Positions 43,775 through 54,631 of a stretch of 64,000 nucleotides of DNA are shown here, piece by piece (positions within the stretch are counted from its first letter, which is position 1; each line of letters opens with the position of its first letter). The notes under the pieces were generated by a model. That model made no database searches, was not told the origin of the DNA, and saw nothing but the letters and a program-made list of their open reading frames with translations. The translations under genes and the position numbers were made by a program. The stretch is from Ophioceras dolichostomum (Eukaryota > Ascomycota > Sordariomycetes > Magnaporthales > Ophioceraceae), in contig PYST01000153.1 of NCBI GenBank assembly GCA_003049485.1, positions 26,993-90,992 of the forward strand. Direction: 5' to 3'.

Positions 43775-44458
43775 GGTGTCGGCTTTTGCGGCAAGGACGC
43801 CGAGGAAGGAAGAGTGACGCGATGGAAAAAAAAAAAGAAAGAGAAGCATCAGCACTTGACCTGCGACGCGCCTTTTATATGCTGTCCTCGTTAGCTGCCT
43901 CAGGTTGGCACCTTAGGCAACAGCAGCTCAGCCGCACGTCCCCGGTTTCTATGAAGGTGGATGGTGGTACGAAAGTACGAAAGAGAGCGTGAGGAGCCCT
44001 TGAGAGGGTTGAAGTTTGATCTTTCCCGAACTAATACGGACGGCCCTTCTATGATACATCGTAGCTACCAAAAGCGACGGAAGACTGCTCGCCTCGAAGG
44101 AATAAAAAAGAGTGTCAAGTACTGACACTGAGCGTGATTGTGCTCCTGTTTGAGGCTTCGTGATCATTTTCGCGTGGGTTCTCGAGAATTTGGAGAAGTG
44201 GAGACGAGAGGAAAGCGGTGAAGGTTTCTGCCAGCTGACTACTCCCGATCGGGTAAGGCGGTGACGTTTTCCAAAGCTACGTATGCCAGCTTGCCCGTTG
44301 CTTAAATCCAGAGGAGAAGGCCACATTGTAGAAGGCAGACTCGATGCCATCTGGTAAACTTGGAATATCTGGCTAATTTCCCCTGCTCACGAAATCGACT
44401 CTGACTTCATACATGGTATAAGGATACGGGAACTTGTGCCCGCTGGCTGCCGCTCGCC
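43775..44458. other. Divergent promoter region
   Basis: About 680 bases between the archaemetzincin gene and BOS1. There is a 10-A run near 43826. Nothing else is recognised. Confidence 0.5.
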
Positions 44459-45285
44459 ATGGTAAGTGTTGCGACCTCCTCTGCCATGCTAAACCTATTG
44501 CAACCATGACACTAACAATTCAGAACTCAACCTTCAACTCTGCGCTCAAGCAGAGCACATCCATCCGCCGCGACCTGAGCAACCTATCTGCCGCCCTCGA
44601 CCCTTCCTCGCCGCCTACACCCGCTGTCCTCGGCTCCCTCTCAGCAAGTCTCACCGCCTTCGCACGGACGGTGGACGAGTACAACACCCTCGCCAAGCAG
44701 GAGCTCAACCCGGCTAAACAAGAGAAAGCCTTCGAACGCATCCGCAACTTCCGCGAGGAGCTCTCCTCCTTTAGGTCGCAGTTCGACTCGGTGAAGGCCG
44801 CGCGCGACGATGCAGTACACACGCAGAACCGCTCCGAGCTGCTCGGGCGGCGGCCCTTCGTGACCGCGACCCCAGAAAACCCCTACGCCAACGCGACGGC
44901 GGCGGCCGGGCCATCCGGTGACAGCAGCAGCTTCCATGGGAGGAGTACGAGCGGGGGCGCTGGCTCCGGCGGGATGAGCATCGGCAGCGACGACACCGTG
45001 CGCGAAGCACACGCTTTGCGCGAGCAGACCTTCTTCTCGAGCACCAACTCCGCCCTCGACGAGTACATCGCGCGTGGGCAGGCCGTGCTGGGCGACCTTG
45101 GGGCGCAGCGCGAGATGATGAAGAACACACAGAGGCGGCTGTACTCGGTCGCTAACACCCTCGGCGTCTCGGGAGAGACGATTCGCATGGTTGAGCGCCG
45201 GGCCAGGGAGGACAAGTGGATCTTCGGGGCCGGCGTGGTTGTATTTTTTCTGTTTTGCTGGCTGTGCCTCCACTTCCTACGATAA
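44459..45285 (+). CDS. BOS1: ER-Golgi SNARE Bos1 (membrin/GOSR2 homologue)
   Basis: Qb-type SNARE on ER-derived vesicles that fuses them with the Golgi together with Bet1, Sec22 and Sed5. Exon 1 is only the ATG (44459-44461); a 62-nt intron follows, and exon 2 is 44524-45285; 254 residues. The first residues MNSTFNSALKQSTSIRRDL match fungal Bos1. The N-terminal helical domain includes LAKQELNPAKQEKAFERIRNFREEL. ELLGRRPFVTATPENPYA precedes the SNARE helix, which ends in REMMKNTQRRLYSVANTLGVS. A C-terminal membrane helix (about 230-252) ends the protein. The splice GTAAGT...CAATTCAG is strong, and without it no Met precedes NSTFNSAL. Confidence 0.92.
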
Positions 45286-45605
45286 GAGGTGCCGGACTTG
45301 GGGACGTCTGAGTGCGGTGTCCTGACTCTTGCGGATGACCCTTGTTGGATGCGGGCTGGGCTATCGGACTGGATCCTGTACATCTGGAGATGGGCTGGCT
45401 GTTTGGTTTGACCTGACGCTGGCTTTGAGGAGATTGGACATATATGTGGCATTACTTAACGGAGCGCGGCGTTCGGATCACTTTATTTGGATTGCTCTTC
45501 TCAAGACTAATTTAACGGGGATATTTCATGCTTCGCGTCGCACGCTAACACTGCATATCCTGTTGATGTGCGCGGAAGGCGCATTTTCTACCGGCTGAGG
45601 ATGTT
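45286..45605. other. Short region between converging genes
   Basis: 320 bases, 3' untranslated regions of BOS1 and the thiamine pyrophosphokinase gene. Nothing else is seen. Confidence 0.5.
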
Positions 45606-46537
45606 CTACTGCCTGAGAGCGAGGGTGAACACTACATCTTTGTCCGTCTTGACCCTGATGGCGGTTGTAGCGGGAAGTATATGGTTGCTCGTGGACATCC
45701 GACCGCCGAACTCGGTCTTCCAGTTGGTGACGTCCCATTCCAGCCCCTGAGTGGTGATGATGCTCGGTTCCTTGGCGGGGATGATGCCAACATGCTTTCC
45801 GAAGAAACATGCCCCGTGCTCATCTCGTACCTGGATCTGATGCTGACCGGCCTTGAGCAGAAATGTCAAGCTCTCCTCCGTGATCAAGAACATGCGCCCT
45901 GCCTCGTATCCATCTCCCTTCTGAAATAGGTAGAGGTGATGCAGCTGGCTTAAGCCTTGGTCGACGCGGCCGGCTAGACTGCCTATGGCAACTATGTTAA
46001 CTGTCGGTTTTTGCCGGCGGATGTATGACACTGCTTTCGCGAAGTCGGTCGACTCTTGTTCCTCCTCAACTATAATACTAGGCGAAGATGTCAGGGAGCG
46101 ATAGTAGGTGAGAGCTTCCTCGTTGATAGAGTCAAGGTCGCCGATAATGACGTCGAGGTTATCCTGATCTTAGTGTCAGCATCCCCTTCGGATTTCACTC
46201 ATGGATGGTCGGAGAAGACATCTTACAAATTCTCGTGATGTAGGAAAATCCCCGTGTCGCCTGGCGGCCTCGAGCAACCGATTCGCTCCGCCATCAGCTG
46301 CCACCCTCAGGCAGGCTGGTGATAGACTAGCATCAGCAAACCCAGTTTTACTTTTCGCGGGTCGGGAGATAAGGGTTTTCACTCACAATTCTTCCATAAT
46401 CTTCGCAGAGTATTGATGTCGCGCAATGGCTGGTTCAATATCACCAGTGCGAACTTGTCCTGGACCAGGTCACCTTCCGCCTCCTGGTCTTGGAGAACAT
46501 ATTCGAAGCGCCAATCAAAGGTGTTGCCACAGTCCAT
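45606..46537 (-). CDS. THI80: Thiamine pyrophosphokinase
   Basis: Transfers pyrophosphate from ATP to thiamine, making the cofactor thiamine diphosphate; cytosolic dimer. Exons 46537-46387, 46315-46227 and 46163-45606 (introns 71 and 63 nt), 265 residues. The N-terminal block FALVILNQPLRDINTLRRLWKN joins to CLRVAADGGANRLLE after splice 1. The second splice gives LDVIIGDLDSINEEAL, the Asp-rich Mg/ATP site. EQESTDFAKAVSYI and IVAIGSLAGRVDQGLSQLHHLYLF complete the catalytic domain. The C-terminal thiamine-binding domain is present, ending GLEWDVTNWKTEFGG and STSNHI. The length is normal for the family. The gene shows no thiamine riboswitch in its leader that I can see. Confidence 0.93.
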
Positions 46538-47223
46538 TTTGCCTATAACTGAAGCTCTGGAGATTTAACTTCCAAAAATACTAAAAAATCCGAGTGCCTC
46601 AAGTTAGGGGTAAATATAATGAAATGAACGTTATTACAAACAGGTGCACCGACTAGCGTATTACTTCAGAATATAATACATAGAAAGGCAGGAACTGGGG
46701 GTGCAAGCATGCTGATGATTAGAAAGTTAGGTTGGTGAGACAGGTTCCAGGCGCTACTATATTGAACCTGCAGCGTCGTCGCTGGGAACGCATCGCGCTA
46801 AACTTTAGCGCTAGTCCCGCCAAAGCAAGAGAATCGGGCGAAAGCGAAGCGCATATCGTCGCGTGTATTCTGCTGAAAACATACATCTTACCCACAGTAT
46901 GGCCTGGGATACGGGTAGAGAAGATCAGATGTTGGTGGCCCATGATTGCCCAGGTACTCGCATTCGATAACTCAAGATGGTGAGGTCACAGTTCGTCGCG
47001 GAGGGCGGTAAAACGTGGCAGAAAATGTGGACCCCTGTCGAGGAGCCGAAAATTATTTCGAACGCGGCTTTTCGGGTGATCGATTACCAAGCACCGACAT
47101 CGAGCTCACCTTCTGTCCCTCGGCCGAAGAAGTGCATTTTCCGACCTATCCGTTCCTTTCCGTTCTTCTTAATCTACTCCTCCTGCCGCATTTTTCTTTA
47201 TCTCACCGTATACCTTTATAGAA
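46538..47223. other. Divergent promoter region
   Basis: About 690 bases between the thiamine pyrophosphokinase and MIA40 genes; AT-rich at 46550-46700. No gene is seen. Confidence 0.5.
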
Positions 47224-48265
47224 ATGTTCCGCGCCGCGCTCCGGTCGACGGCGCGAGCCGCTCGATCGACACCCTCTGGATCTTCATTCGCGTACGGATC
47301 TAGGCGGTTGGCGAGTTCTAGCGCGGCCGACAAACCTAGGACGTGGAAGGGAGCCGCTGTTAGATGGGGAGTCGCAATTGGCGCCCTGTACTGGTATAAC
47401 ACCAGTCCAATCTTTGCCGATGCGGCCGTTCGTACGTGGTTGTCTTCCCGAACTATTCTGGAGCATCAACATCGTGACACCCCCTCACTCACTGACTGGA
47501 AACTAGCCCAAACCATCCCCGCTCCCCCCCAATTCTCCGATGCCGACCTACCGACCGTCGAATCAGTGATCGAGCAAAAGCGCAAGGAAGCTGAAGTGAA
47601 GGCGCGAGAAGCTGCTCCGCCTCCTTCGGCACCGTCAGAAGATGGGCAAACAGAGCGGAGCGACGCGACAGCTGCTGCGCATACCACGGCCGAGGGACTG
47701 GGCCCAATAGAGGCTCTGGAGGAGGAAGCCGATCAGCAGGCAGCGTTTGACCCGGAGACCGGCGAAATCAACTGGGACTGCCCCTGTCTCGGTGGTATGG
47801 CCCACGGGCCTTGCGGAGAGGAGTTTAAGGCTGCGTTCAGCTGCTTCGTGTACTCCAAGGAGGATCCTAAGGGCATCGACTGCATCGAGAAGTTCCAGTA
47901 CGTTTGCCTGACAGGGAATACTATCTGGTGGATGTGGTGAATGTGGCGCTAACTCTTGGAACAGGGGAATGCAGGAGTGCTTTAGGAAGTACCCCGAGAT
48001 CTACGGAGCCGAGCTAGGGGATGAGGACGAGGAGGGCGCACCCGCCACGGCAGACGGCGAGGGACAGCAACCAACCGAGAAGACCGAGGCGACAAAACCG
48101 GAGGTGGGGCTGCAAGCGACGCAACCCGGAATGACGCCTGTGCAGCCGTCCCCGGAGGAGCAGAAAGCGGTTTCCTCCGCCGTTCCAGAGAAGCGAACTA
48201 CTACCAACCAACGCGATGCTGTGAAGAAGGAGGCGTCGAATTCTACTGATGCTACGAAGCAATGA
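47224..48265 (+). CDS. MIA40: Mitochondrial intermembrane-space import receptor Mia40
   Basis: Oxidoreductase that traps and oxidises small cysteine proteins entering the intermembrane space, with Erv1. Exons 47224-47431, 47507-47897 and 47965-48265, 299 residues. An Arg/Ser-rich presequence (1-35) is followed by one membrane helix (VRWGVAIGALYWYNT). The core holds the redox CPC (DCPCLGGMAHGPC) and the twin CX9C-type helices (CGEEFKAAFSC, CIEKFQGMQEC). A long acidic tail follows. Intron 1 (75 nt, GTACGT...CTGAC...CTAG) is a stop-free multiple of three, so it can be missed; retained, it would put 25 residues after the membrane helix that do not look like family sequence. Intron 2 (67 nt) splits the second helix pair. 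Confidence 0.92.
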
Positions 48266-48981
48266 GGCTACAGTCGATTGGAGAAGAAACACGTGTAACA
48301 ACATTGGGCTAGAGGGCGGAATAGAAGGCACCTCATACAGCATATGTCTTAAATGGTGGGTAGGACGGCTTCAGGGAGAAAATAATATCTGGGCTGTACA
48401 TAAATGTATAAAAGAAACGCCTCGCAAAGCAAAAATACCAACTCCCGTCCCCTCTGTCCGGCCTCAGATAAGAATGGTGCTTGAGAAACGACCAGTGATC
48501 AATGCCCAAGCAGCCGGGCGCCAAGAACAAGAGCATGTACGGAAAATAACTGGCCGCACGCGGAGGGAAGTAGTTTGCTGCCTTGTCTCGTGGAGTCTTT
48601 GAGCCCAGGGACGCGCATTTTGTTCTTGTTCAAAGGGCATCTTAGCTTCCCAGATCCAAGCTTTGCAATCTTCTCAGCCGCTAACGTCATATCGGGACCA
48701 GGGGGTCGTCTCCGCAATGCTCACACCACCTGCCCCAGCCGTGTGTGCGACCGATCGTCCGGTTTTTCCCTTCACATGCCACTCATAGCCAAGCCAACCT
48801 CTCCTCTCCAATCACCCACCACCATCACTGTTTGCCTGCCTGCCTCAACCATCGCAATCACACGAGCAACACAAATCGCCGCAAATACAATTTTTCCAAC
48901 GAATCTGAAGCTATTTCCTCTCTTCCGCGACGATCGAAAGAAGTCCCTTTCAAACTACAGTTCCTTTTTTGGAGTTCCAAC
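48266..48981. other. Intergenic and 5' leader of the OM14-like gene
   Basis: About 715 bases; CT-rich leader sequence lies at 48740-48975 ahead of the split start codon at 48982. No separate gene is seen. Confidence 0.5.
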
Positions 48982-49901
48982 AGTATGTCATGCACCCTTG
49001 TCGCACGATGATGTCATCGATTCCTCAGCTGTTGGAGCGAACGAAACAGGCAGACGTTGAGGCCTCTGTTGCTAACCGCCAGCGATCGTGTGTTCGCGAG
49101 TAGTGTCGGCCGAGCCTTCGTACGCAGATATAGCGGCCAAGGGCCCCAAGCAGACTCCGGAGGAGGCAAGTATTCGCGTGCTCCCCTTATCTTATGGGAG
49201 CTGGGAGAGGGGTCGCGTGCTTGGGGATGCTGGCTCCAGCCGCAGTCAAAGAAACGACGAAAAAGCCCCCGACACCGCCAGACAGATAGCTCTCGACCTA
49301 ACAAACATTTCGTTTTCTTTTAACCTCTAGGCCGCTGCTCCTCAACCCCCTCAAGTAGAAAACTCGACCGCGACGTCGACCTCGTCTCTCATCGACGTCG
49401 ACACGCCCTCGGTCCGCACCGTGCCGTCCGACTTCGCCGACCAGGAGATCCAGACCGAGACGCAGGAGAAGCGCATCGAGCTGGAGGAGGAGGCCAAGGC
49501 CAAGGCGGCGGCGGCCGGCAACAAGGCCAAGTCCGCGCGCGACCGCGCCGCCGCGAGAGGCCGGCGCGCCAACAGCTGGATCATCGAGAAGCTGGCCGGT
49601 CTCAGCGAGCCGGCCGCGAACGGCGTCCTCGTCGGCAACCTGGCCGCCGTCATGGCCCTCGGCGCCGTCGTCGGGTACAAGGCGTGGGGCCTGTACGAGC
49701 GCGGCGCCTTGACGTGGAAGAGCGTCGGGCTTGGCTTGGGCGTGCTGGGCGTTGTCGGCCTGGGAGAGGGCATCTTTGCCTCGTAAGTGCTCGGTGCATA
49801 TCTGGATGCTGTTACAGCTGTGTCGAACGTTAACGGGCTGTGAATGGCTAACATTCTTGGACAACAGGGCGTTCTACAAGGCGAGAGGCAAGAAGCAATA
49901 G
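48982..49901 (+). CDS. Mitochondrial outer-membrane protein, OM14-like
   Basis: Four exons: base 48982 (the A of ATG), 49104-49165, 49331-49782 and 49868-49901; 182 residues. Intron 1 (48983-49103, GTATGT...GTAG) lies inside the start codon and yields CCAACATGTCGG, so the protein starts MSAEPSYADIAAKGPKQTPEE, as in fungal homologues. Intron 2 (49166-49330) uses GCAAGT, a GC-AG intron; no GT near it keeps the frame. The protein has an acidic/Thr-rich start, a charged coiled coil (EKRIELEEEAKAKAAAAG) and two or three C-terminal hydrophobic segments (NGVLVGNLAAVMALGAVVG, LGLGVLGVVGLGEGIFA) ending in a basic tail. OM14 sits in the outer membrane and in yeast receives ribosome-bound NAC. The function here is inferred. 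Confidence 0.8.
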
Positions 49902-50971
49902 TCAGGTTGTCCTAGCGGGGTTCGAGGCGAAGGCTTGGACGGGCTCTCCTCTCTTTGATTTCTCCTAGTTTCGGCGACGGGGGCTGTTGTGTTCTTCGTT
50001 TCTACGTTCAGCCTTTTTGTCTATAGTATCTCCACTATCACAGCGCGGCCGCAGGGTGTTGCGCGTACCGAATTCGATGGCCAGTGTATTGACGCTTGCC
50101 CACTTTCCCTTATCGACTGCCTGGTTACAGCTTCGACCTCGACGAAAGGAATCCGCATCAACTCATAGGTCCGAAGGGTTGTCGTCAGTGGTCGAGAGGT
50201 GCCCCATGCGAGCCGAGGCACATCGCGCCGAGAGACGCGGGGATGAGAAGAGTCACGCACATAATATGAGGAACTCCGGGGTTTGACATGTGTTCATTCT
50301 GATTCAAAATATGTGCCTGTGTGGACTCCCTTGCTGGATGGACCCTTGAGTTCCAACAAACTGGCCGTCTTCAACTGATGATGTCCATTAGGGTCCGGAT
50401 ACAAAACCGCATCTGTACAACAAAAAAAGAACGAACCGAAAAGCTATTAAGGCTCCACAACGACGAACTCCTCTCCCATACCGAGATATCACAAGGCTGA
50501 ACCCTCCGAGATGCGTCAAATCGTGCAATAACAAGGAGAACATTACATCGTAGAGCATGAAAACCAAGAACGCAAGAGCAAACAAGACCCCAAACTCAAT
50601 GCCCAAACGCCAACAGACAGATAGCACCTATGAGAGTGCCGGTCTGTTCCAGGGGTTATCCAGAACGCTCGTTCGGAACCCAGAAACGCCAGACACCTTC
50701 CAATACATACAGAGCCCCCAGACGACCGCCGCATTGGCTGAGGTTCCGGAACGGTGGCATGAAAAAAATGAAATAAATAAAGGACGGAAGACAAGGGAAT
50801 ATAGCTAACGCCGAGCATCCTCGCTCGAAGAACCGGGCTGGGACCGATCCAAGCTGCCCAAGACTGCCCAAGACTGCCCAAAGAGTGAGGAGACTGATAT
50901 TCAACCAAACGACACGAGCGAACGAAGAAGACGGGATAAAAGAGCAAGGAATCAAGGTAACACCCCAAGGG
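49902..50971. other. Intergenic, two 3' ends
   Basis: 1.07 kb between converging genes. A 10-mer (AGACTGCCCA) is repeated at 50861-50880 with a partial copy before it. No gene is supported. Confidence 0.5.
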
Positions 50972-52455
50972 CTAGTTCCCCAACCCAATCCGATTAAACA
51001 ACTCGCGCAGCCTCTTGACCCAACACCGCCTCAGCTCCGGCGTCATCTTGCAGAACATGATGGCCTTGTTCGTGTCCGTGAGCGCCTTCTCCGCGATCTT
51101 GACCTGCAGGTCCAGGTCCTCGTCGCCGAAGTCGCGGAAGAAGATCTCCATCGCCTGCTCGGGCCAGCGCGGCTGCCTCGCGGCCTTGACGGCCTCGGCC
51201 ATCTGGAGTATCAGGTCCTCGACGCCGCTGTGGCCGTACGCCGAGGCCGGCCCGCCGCCCTGGTGGTTCTGCGCCGCCGCCGCCGCCGCCTGTCCCGCCG
51301 CCGNGCTGCTGCTGCCTGCTGTGCCGCTGCCGCCTGCGCCTGCGACGCCGACGCCGACGCCGTCGTCACCGTCGTCGCTGCTGGTGTGGGTTGTTGTTGC
51401 GGAGCTGGTGGTCGGCCGCTGCCGTTCACGCCGGTCTGCTGCTGCGTGGGGGCGTGGCTGAGGTCGACGAAGGCATTTGGTGCGGTGCGTCGTCTTTTGT
51501 CTGCCGGGGTGTAGCCTCCTGTCTGCGTGGTGGCATCGGGCGCCATATATCTTTTGCGGGTGTGGGCGGGGCCGTTTTCTTCGGGAGGGGTGAGGGCGTT
51601 CGCGGAGGGGATCGAACGCCTCGACGGCGGGATTACGGTTGCTGTTGGAATCTGCGGCGGAGGAGCTGGGGGAAGTGGTAATGGTACCTCTGTCGGCTGC
51701 TGTACAGGGGTCGGAATGTGTCCGCCGTGGGCGATCTGTTGTTGCTGTGGCGCTGCTACAAATGGGTTATCGTCGAGTAGGCCGAGCACGGTCGTATTTG
51801 AGGACTCGATGTCATCCTGGCCGGGGAGCGTGCCGGTGTCTCTCCGCCGTTGCTTGGTCATTCGTTTTGGGGCACCACCGGATCCGACTACGTCTGGGAA
51901 GAGGACTTCCATGAAGTCCTCGTGATCGAAGGGTCGGCCCTTGAGCGACCGAGACAGCGGCTCTTTCTGCATTGCGAAGTTAGCACACGCCATCTGTGCA
52001 GCCCAGGTCCAGGGCGAGAAGCAAAGGCCAGAAGCCCTCATCGAAGCACCGAAGCTTACCTCCATGTGTATTTTCCAGGCATCGTCGCTACCAGTGACCA
52101 TGCGCGTATTTTCGTTGTACACGAACGCCGGGTCTTCACGTAGGCCCCTCCACAGACGGAACTTCTTCCGCGCATTATCGGATTTGTTGATCAGGTGCCC
52201 CTTATTAGGGTACGCGCCGTGATGTGTCTGCAATGCGAGGGCCGCGCGATCCCATGCCTCGGGCTTGAAGCTATGGTTGTCCTTCAGGCCGAGTCGGACG
52301 GAATCGCAGAGCGACTGGAAGAAGGTGGTTTCGTATTGCGGAGTCCAGCTGAACCGGGGACCTTTGCGCGACTTTGGGCCGGCCGAGGAGGAGCCGCCGA
52401 GGATGGTAGAGTCGCCGTCCGTGTAGTCTTCTCCCGACATGATTGCGGACGACAC
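50972..52455 (-). CDS. Myb/SANT-like DNA-binding domain protein, frame broken at an N
   Basis: Probable nuclear protein. Exon 1 is 52455-52060; a 93-nt intron (52059-51967) with GTAAGC, CTAAC and TGCAG ends is stop-free and a multiple of three; exon 2 runs to the stop at 50972. Residues about 35-120 form a Myb/SANT-like domain (Pfam PF12776 type): FSWTPQYETTFFQSLCDSV, then NKSDNARKKFRLWRGLREDPAF. The middle is low complexity (Pro, Gln, Ala). The C-terminal 76 residues are ordered and helical (QPRWPEQAMEIFFRDFGDEDLDLQVKIAEKAL). One N at 51304 lies in an Ala/Gln repeat, and the frame changes there; at least one further base is needed, so the N marks unresolved sequence. Met at 52440 is an alternative start. 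Confidence 0.75.
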
Positions 52456-53252
52456 GTCGTCCAGCTAATTCTATCGCGCGCGCGCTTCGAATCGGACCGG
52501 CGAATGTCGTTGTCGTCTCGGTCTCGGCTTCCACGGGGTGACGGCGCAATGCACCGTGACGGTTGAGGCGAGACAAGTCTCGAACGGAGGGGTTGACAGC
52601 CAGATGAGACGAGAATGGCTTGGTTATCGGCAGCTAGCCACCTGCAAGCAACCAACACCACTATTAGCATACGCACCCTCCCGAACACAGCGATCAATCT
52701 TGCAATCGCGAATTGATGCTGCATGAAGCATCGGGAGCTTGGCGAAAAGCAAACGACTTGAGCAAAATGTCGCGGTTTGCGGCATCCACCGTTTTTCACC
52801 GACGTGGATGCACACAAATTGGATTGTTGATGAACAACGCAGTGGGAGCGTTGCAAGGTTTTGCGACAGGAATTGGGAGGCTGGACTCGAAAATCAGAGA
52901 CGGAGGGGTGGGGGAGGGGTGTCTTGGCGCCATCTCCGTTACTTAGCTACAGGGGTGGTCAGAGCTCTTCCGCCGATCCGACTTCTGTCTCCTGAGGTTT
53001 GATCGAAAGAAACTTATTGCTTTCCTCTCCTGATACGACCACACATGGTCTGGAAGCTCTCAATGCAGTGGAATATTTACACGTTTGTAAAGGGACTGGC
53101 TATTTGAACAAGAGGTATAAAGTGAAATCGGAAACTGTGAGAAAGTGTCCCAGCTTTCTATCAACAGAAAATATGTACAAGCACCCTTGGGCACTAGGTA
53201 TCTAGAAACCCTCGTTCAAGAATAGTGGTATGTACAGCCACGCTACCGACAT
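52456..53252. other. Intergenic
   Basis: About 800 bases between the Myb-like gene start and the aspartic-protease stop. No gene is recognised. Confidence 0.5.
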
Positions 53253-54631
53253 TTAAACAGCATGATCCGCGAAGCCCAACGAGTTGTTACCGCCGTTGAA
53301 CACCACGAACTGCGATTTGAACATAATGTCGCCGTAGATCTGAAGGGACGAGGTGGTGGGCTGCATACCGCCGAAGCAAGCTGGAGTGAAGCAGAATTGG
53401 TTGGTTAGCAATCGGGAACATCACGAAAAGAAGCACTGCCAAATAATCAGGAGTCACTGGACTTACTGTTGCCCTGGACCTGGGCGAAGACAATGTCGGA
53501 GCCCCTGACCTTGGCCATCTTGCCACCGATGTCGAGCATCAGGTCCGGCAGTTGCGCGTTGCAAGGAACGGTGATACCGCCGACCTGCTGATCGTTGACA
53601 GCACCAGGAACCTGGCTGTAGTATCCGTTGACGGTGGCAGGATTGGCGAGGATCAGGGTGGTGCCGGTGTCAGCAATGGCCTGGCCGCCAGGGGTGCCCA
53701 TCTGCGGGGCGCCGGTGCCGACGGCGAACATCTGGCTCGAGAACTGCCAGAAGCCGCGAGTGCTGTTGACGGTAGCCCACTGCATCTGCCCGGTGAACTT
53801 GGTGTTGTCGATGCGGCCGAACTCGTACGCGCCGACGGCAGCCTTGCGCAGGTCGGCGGTGAAGAGCGGCTCGGCGAGCTGGGGCATGACGTTGTCGAAG
53901 AAGGTCTTCTGCGCGGTTGGCTTCACGGTGTTGAGCTTGGAAAAGGCCAGTCCGACGAGTCCGTTGTTGGCGGTGTCGCGCACGAAAGAGCCCGTGACAG
54001 CGGTGGCCATCTCAACGGCCTGCTCAGTCACGGTGACGCCGCCGATGTTAACCGTCTCGGTGCCCACCGTGCCGGCGGCGCCGGAGCCGTCACCGTAACG
54101 AATCTGGAACGACGCACCCTGCATCGCCTTGAATGATGTCGACTTGGCGGGATCGAAGTTGGTGTGGCCCTGCTGGACATTCTGTGGCAGCGAGGTGCTG
54201 AAGACCCACAGGTCGGAGGAGCCCGTGTCGAAGTCGAGGTTCAGAGTCTGCCCGCCAATGGACACCGGCGATAGATACTCAACATCGCCCATCTCGGGCG
54301 TGGCGGTGACCAGACCGGTACCCTTCCCCTTCGCTCCCGCCGTTCTGTTGCCCGCGGCAGCCGCCTTGGACGTGCCTACTGCGCTGGCTTTCGGCGACTT
54401 GGCGTTCTGGGCCATGATGGTGTCCATCAGTCCTTGCGGGATGGGCATGCTGTACTTGGCATACGCCTTCATGAGCTCCCTCGGGCCATTGCGTCCCTTG
54501 AAATTGGCGTTTCGTACCCGCTCAACCTTGAACGATCGCTTCTGGATGGGGTTACTGGAGGGGGCTGGAGCGGCCGAGACGAGCGAGGCCAGCAGCCCGA
54601 GGAAAACGAAGGTGTTTAGAATGGAATGCAT
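53253..54631 (-). CDS. Secreted aspartic protease (A1 family, endothiapepsin-like)
   Basis: Acid endopeptidase secreted for protein degradation. Exon 1 is 54631-53467 and exon 2 is 53380-53253 (intron 86 nt); 430 residues. A signal peptide (MHSILNTFVFLGLLASLVSA) is followed by a basic propeptide to about residue 105. The two catalytic aspartates are Asp135 (DFDTGSSDLW) and Asp321 (AIADTGTTLIL). The flap has IRYGDGSGAAG. The two cysteines of the C-terminal loop are in VPCNAQLPD and, across the splice, TCFGGMQ; the protein ends IYGDIMFKSQFVVFNGGNNSLGFADHAV-type, as in penicillopepsins. The open frame continues upstream to 55009, but the signal peptide fixes the start. Confidence 0.93.
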
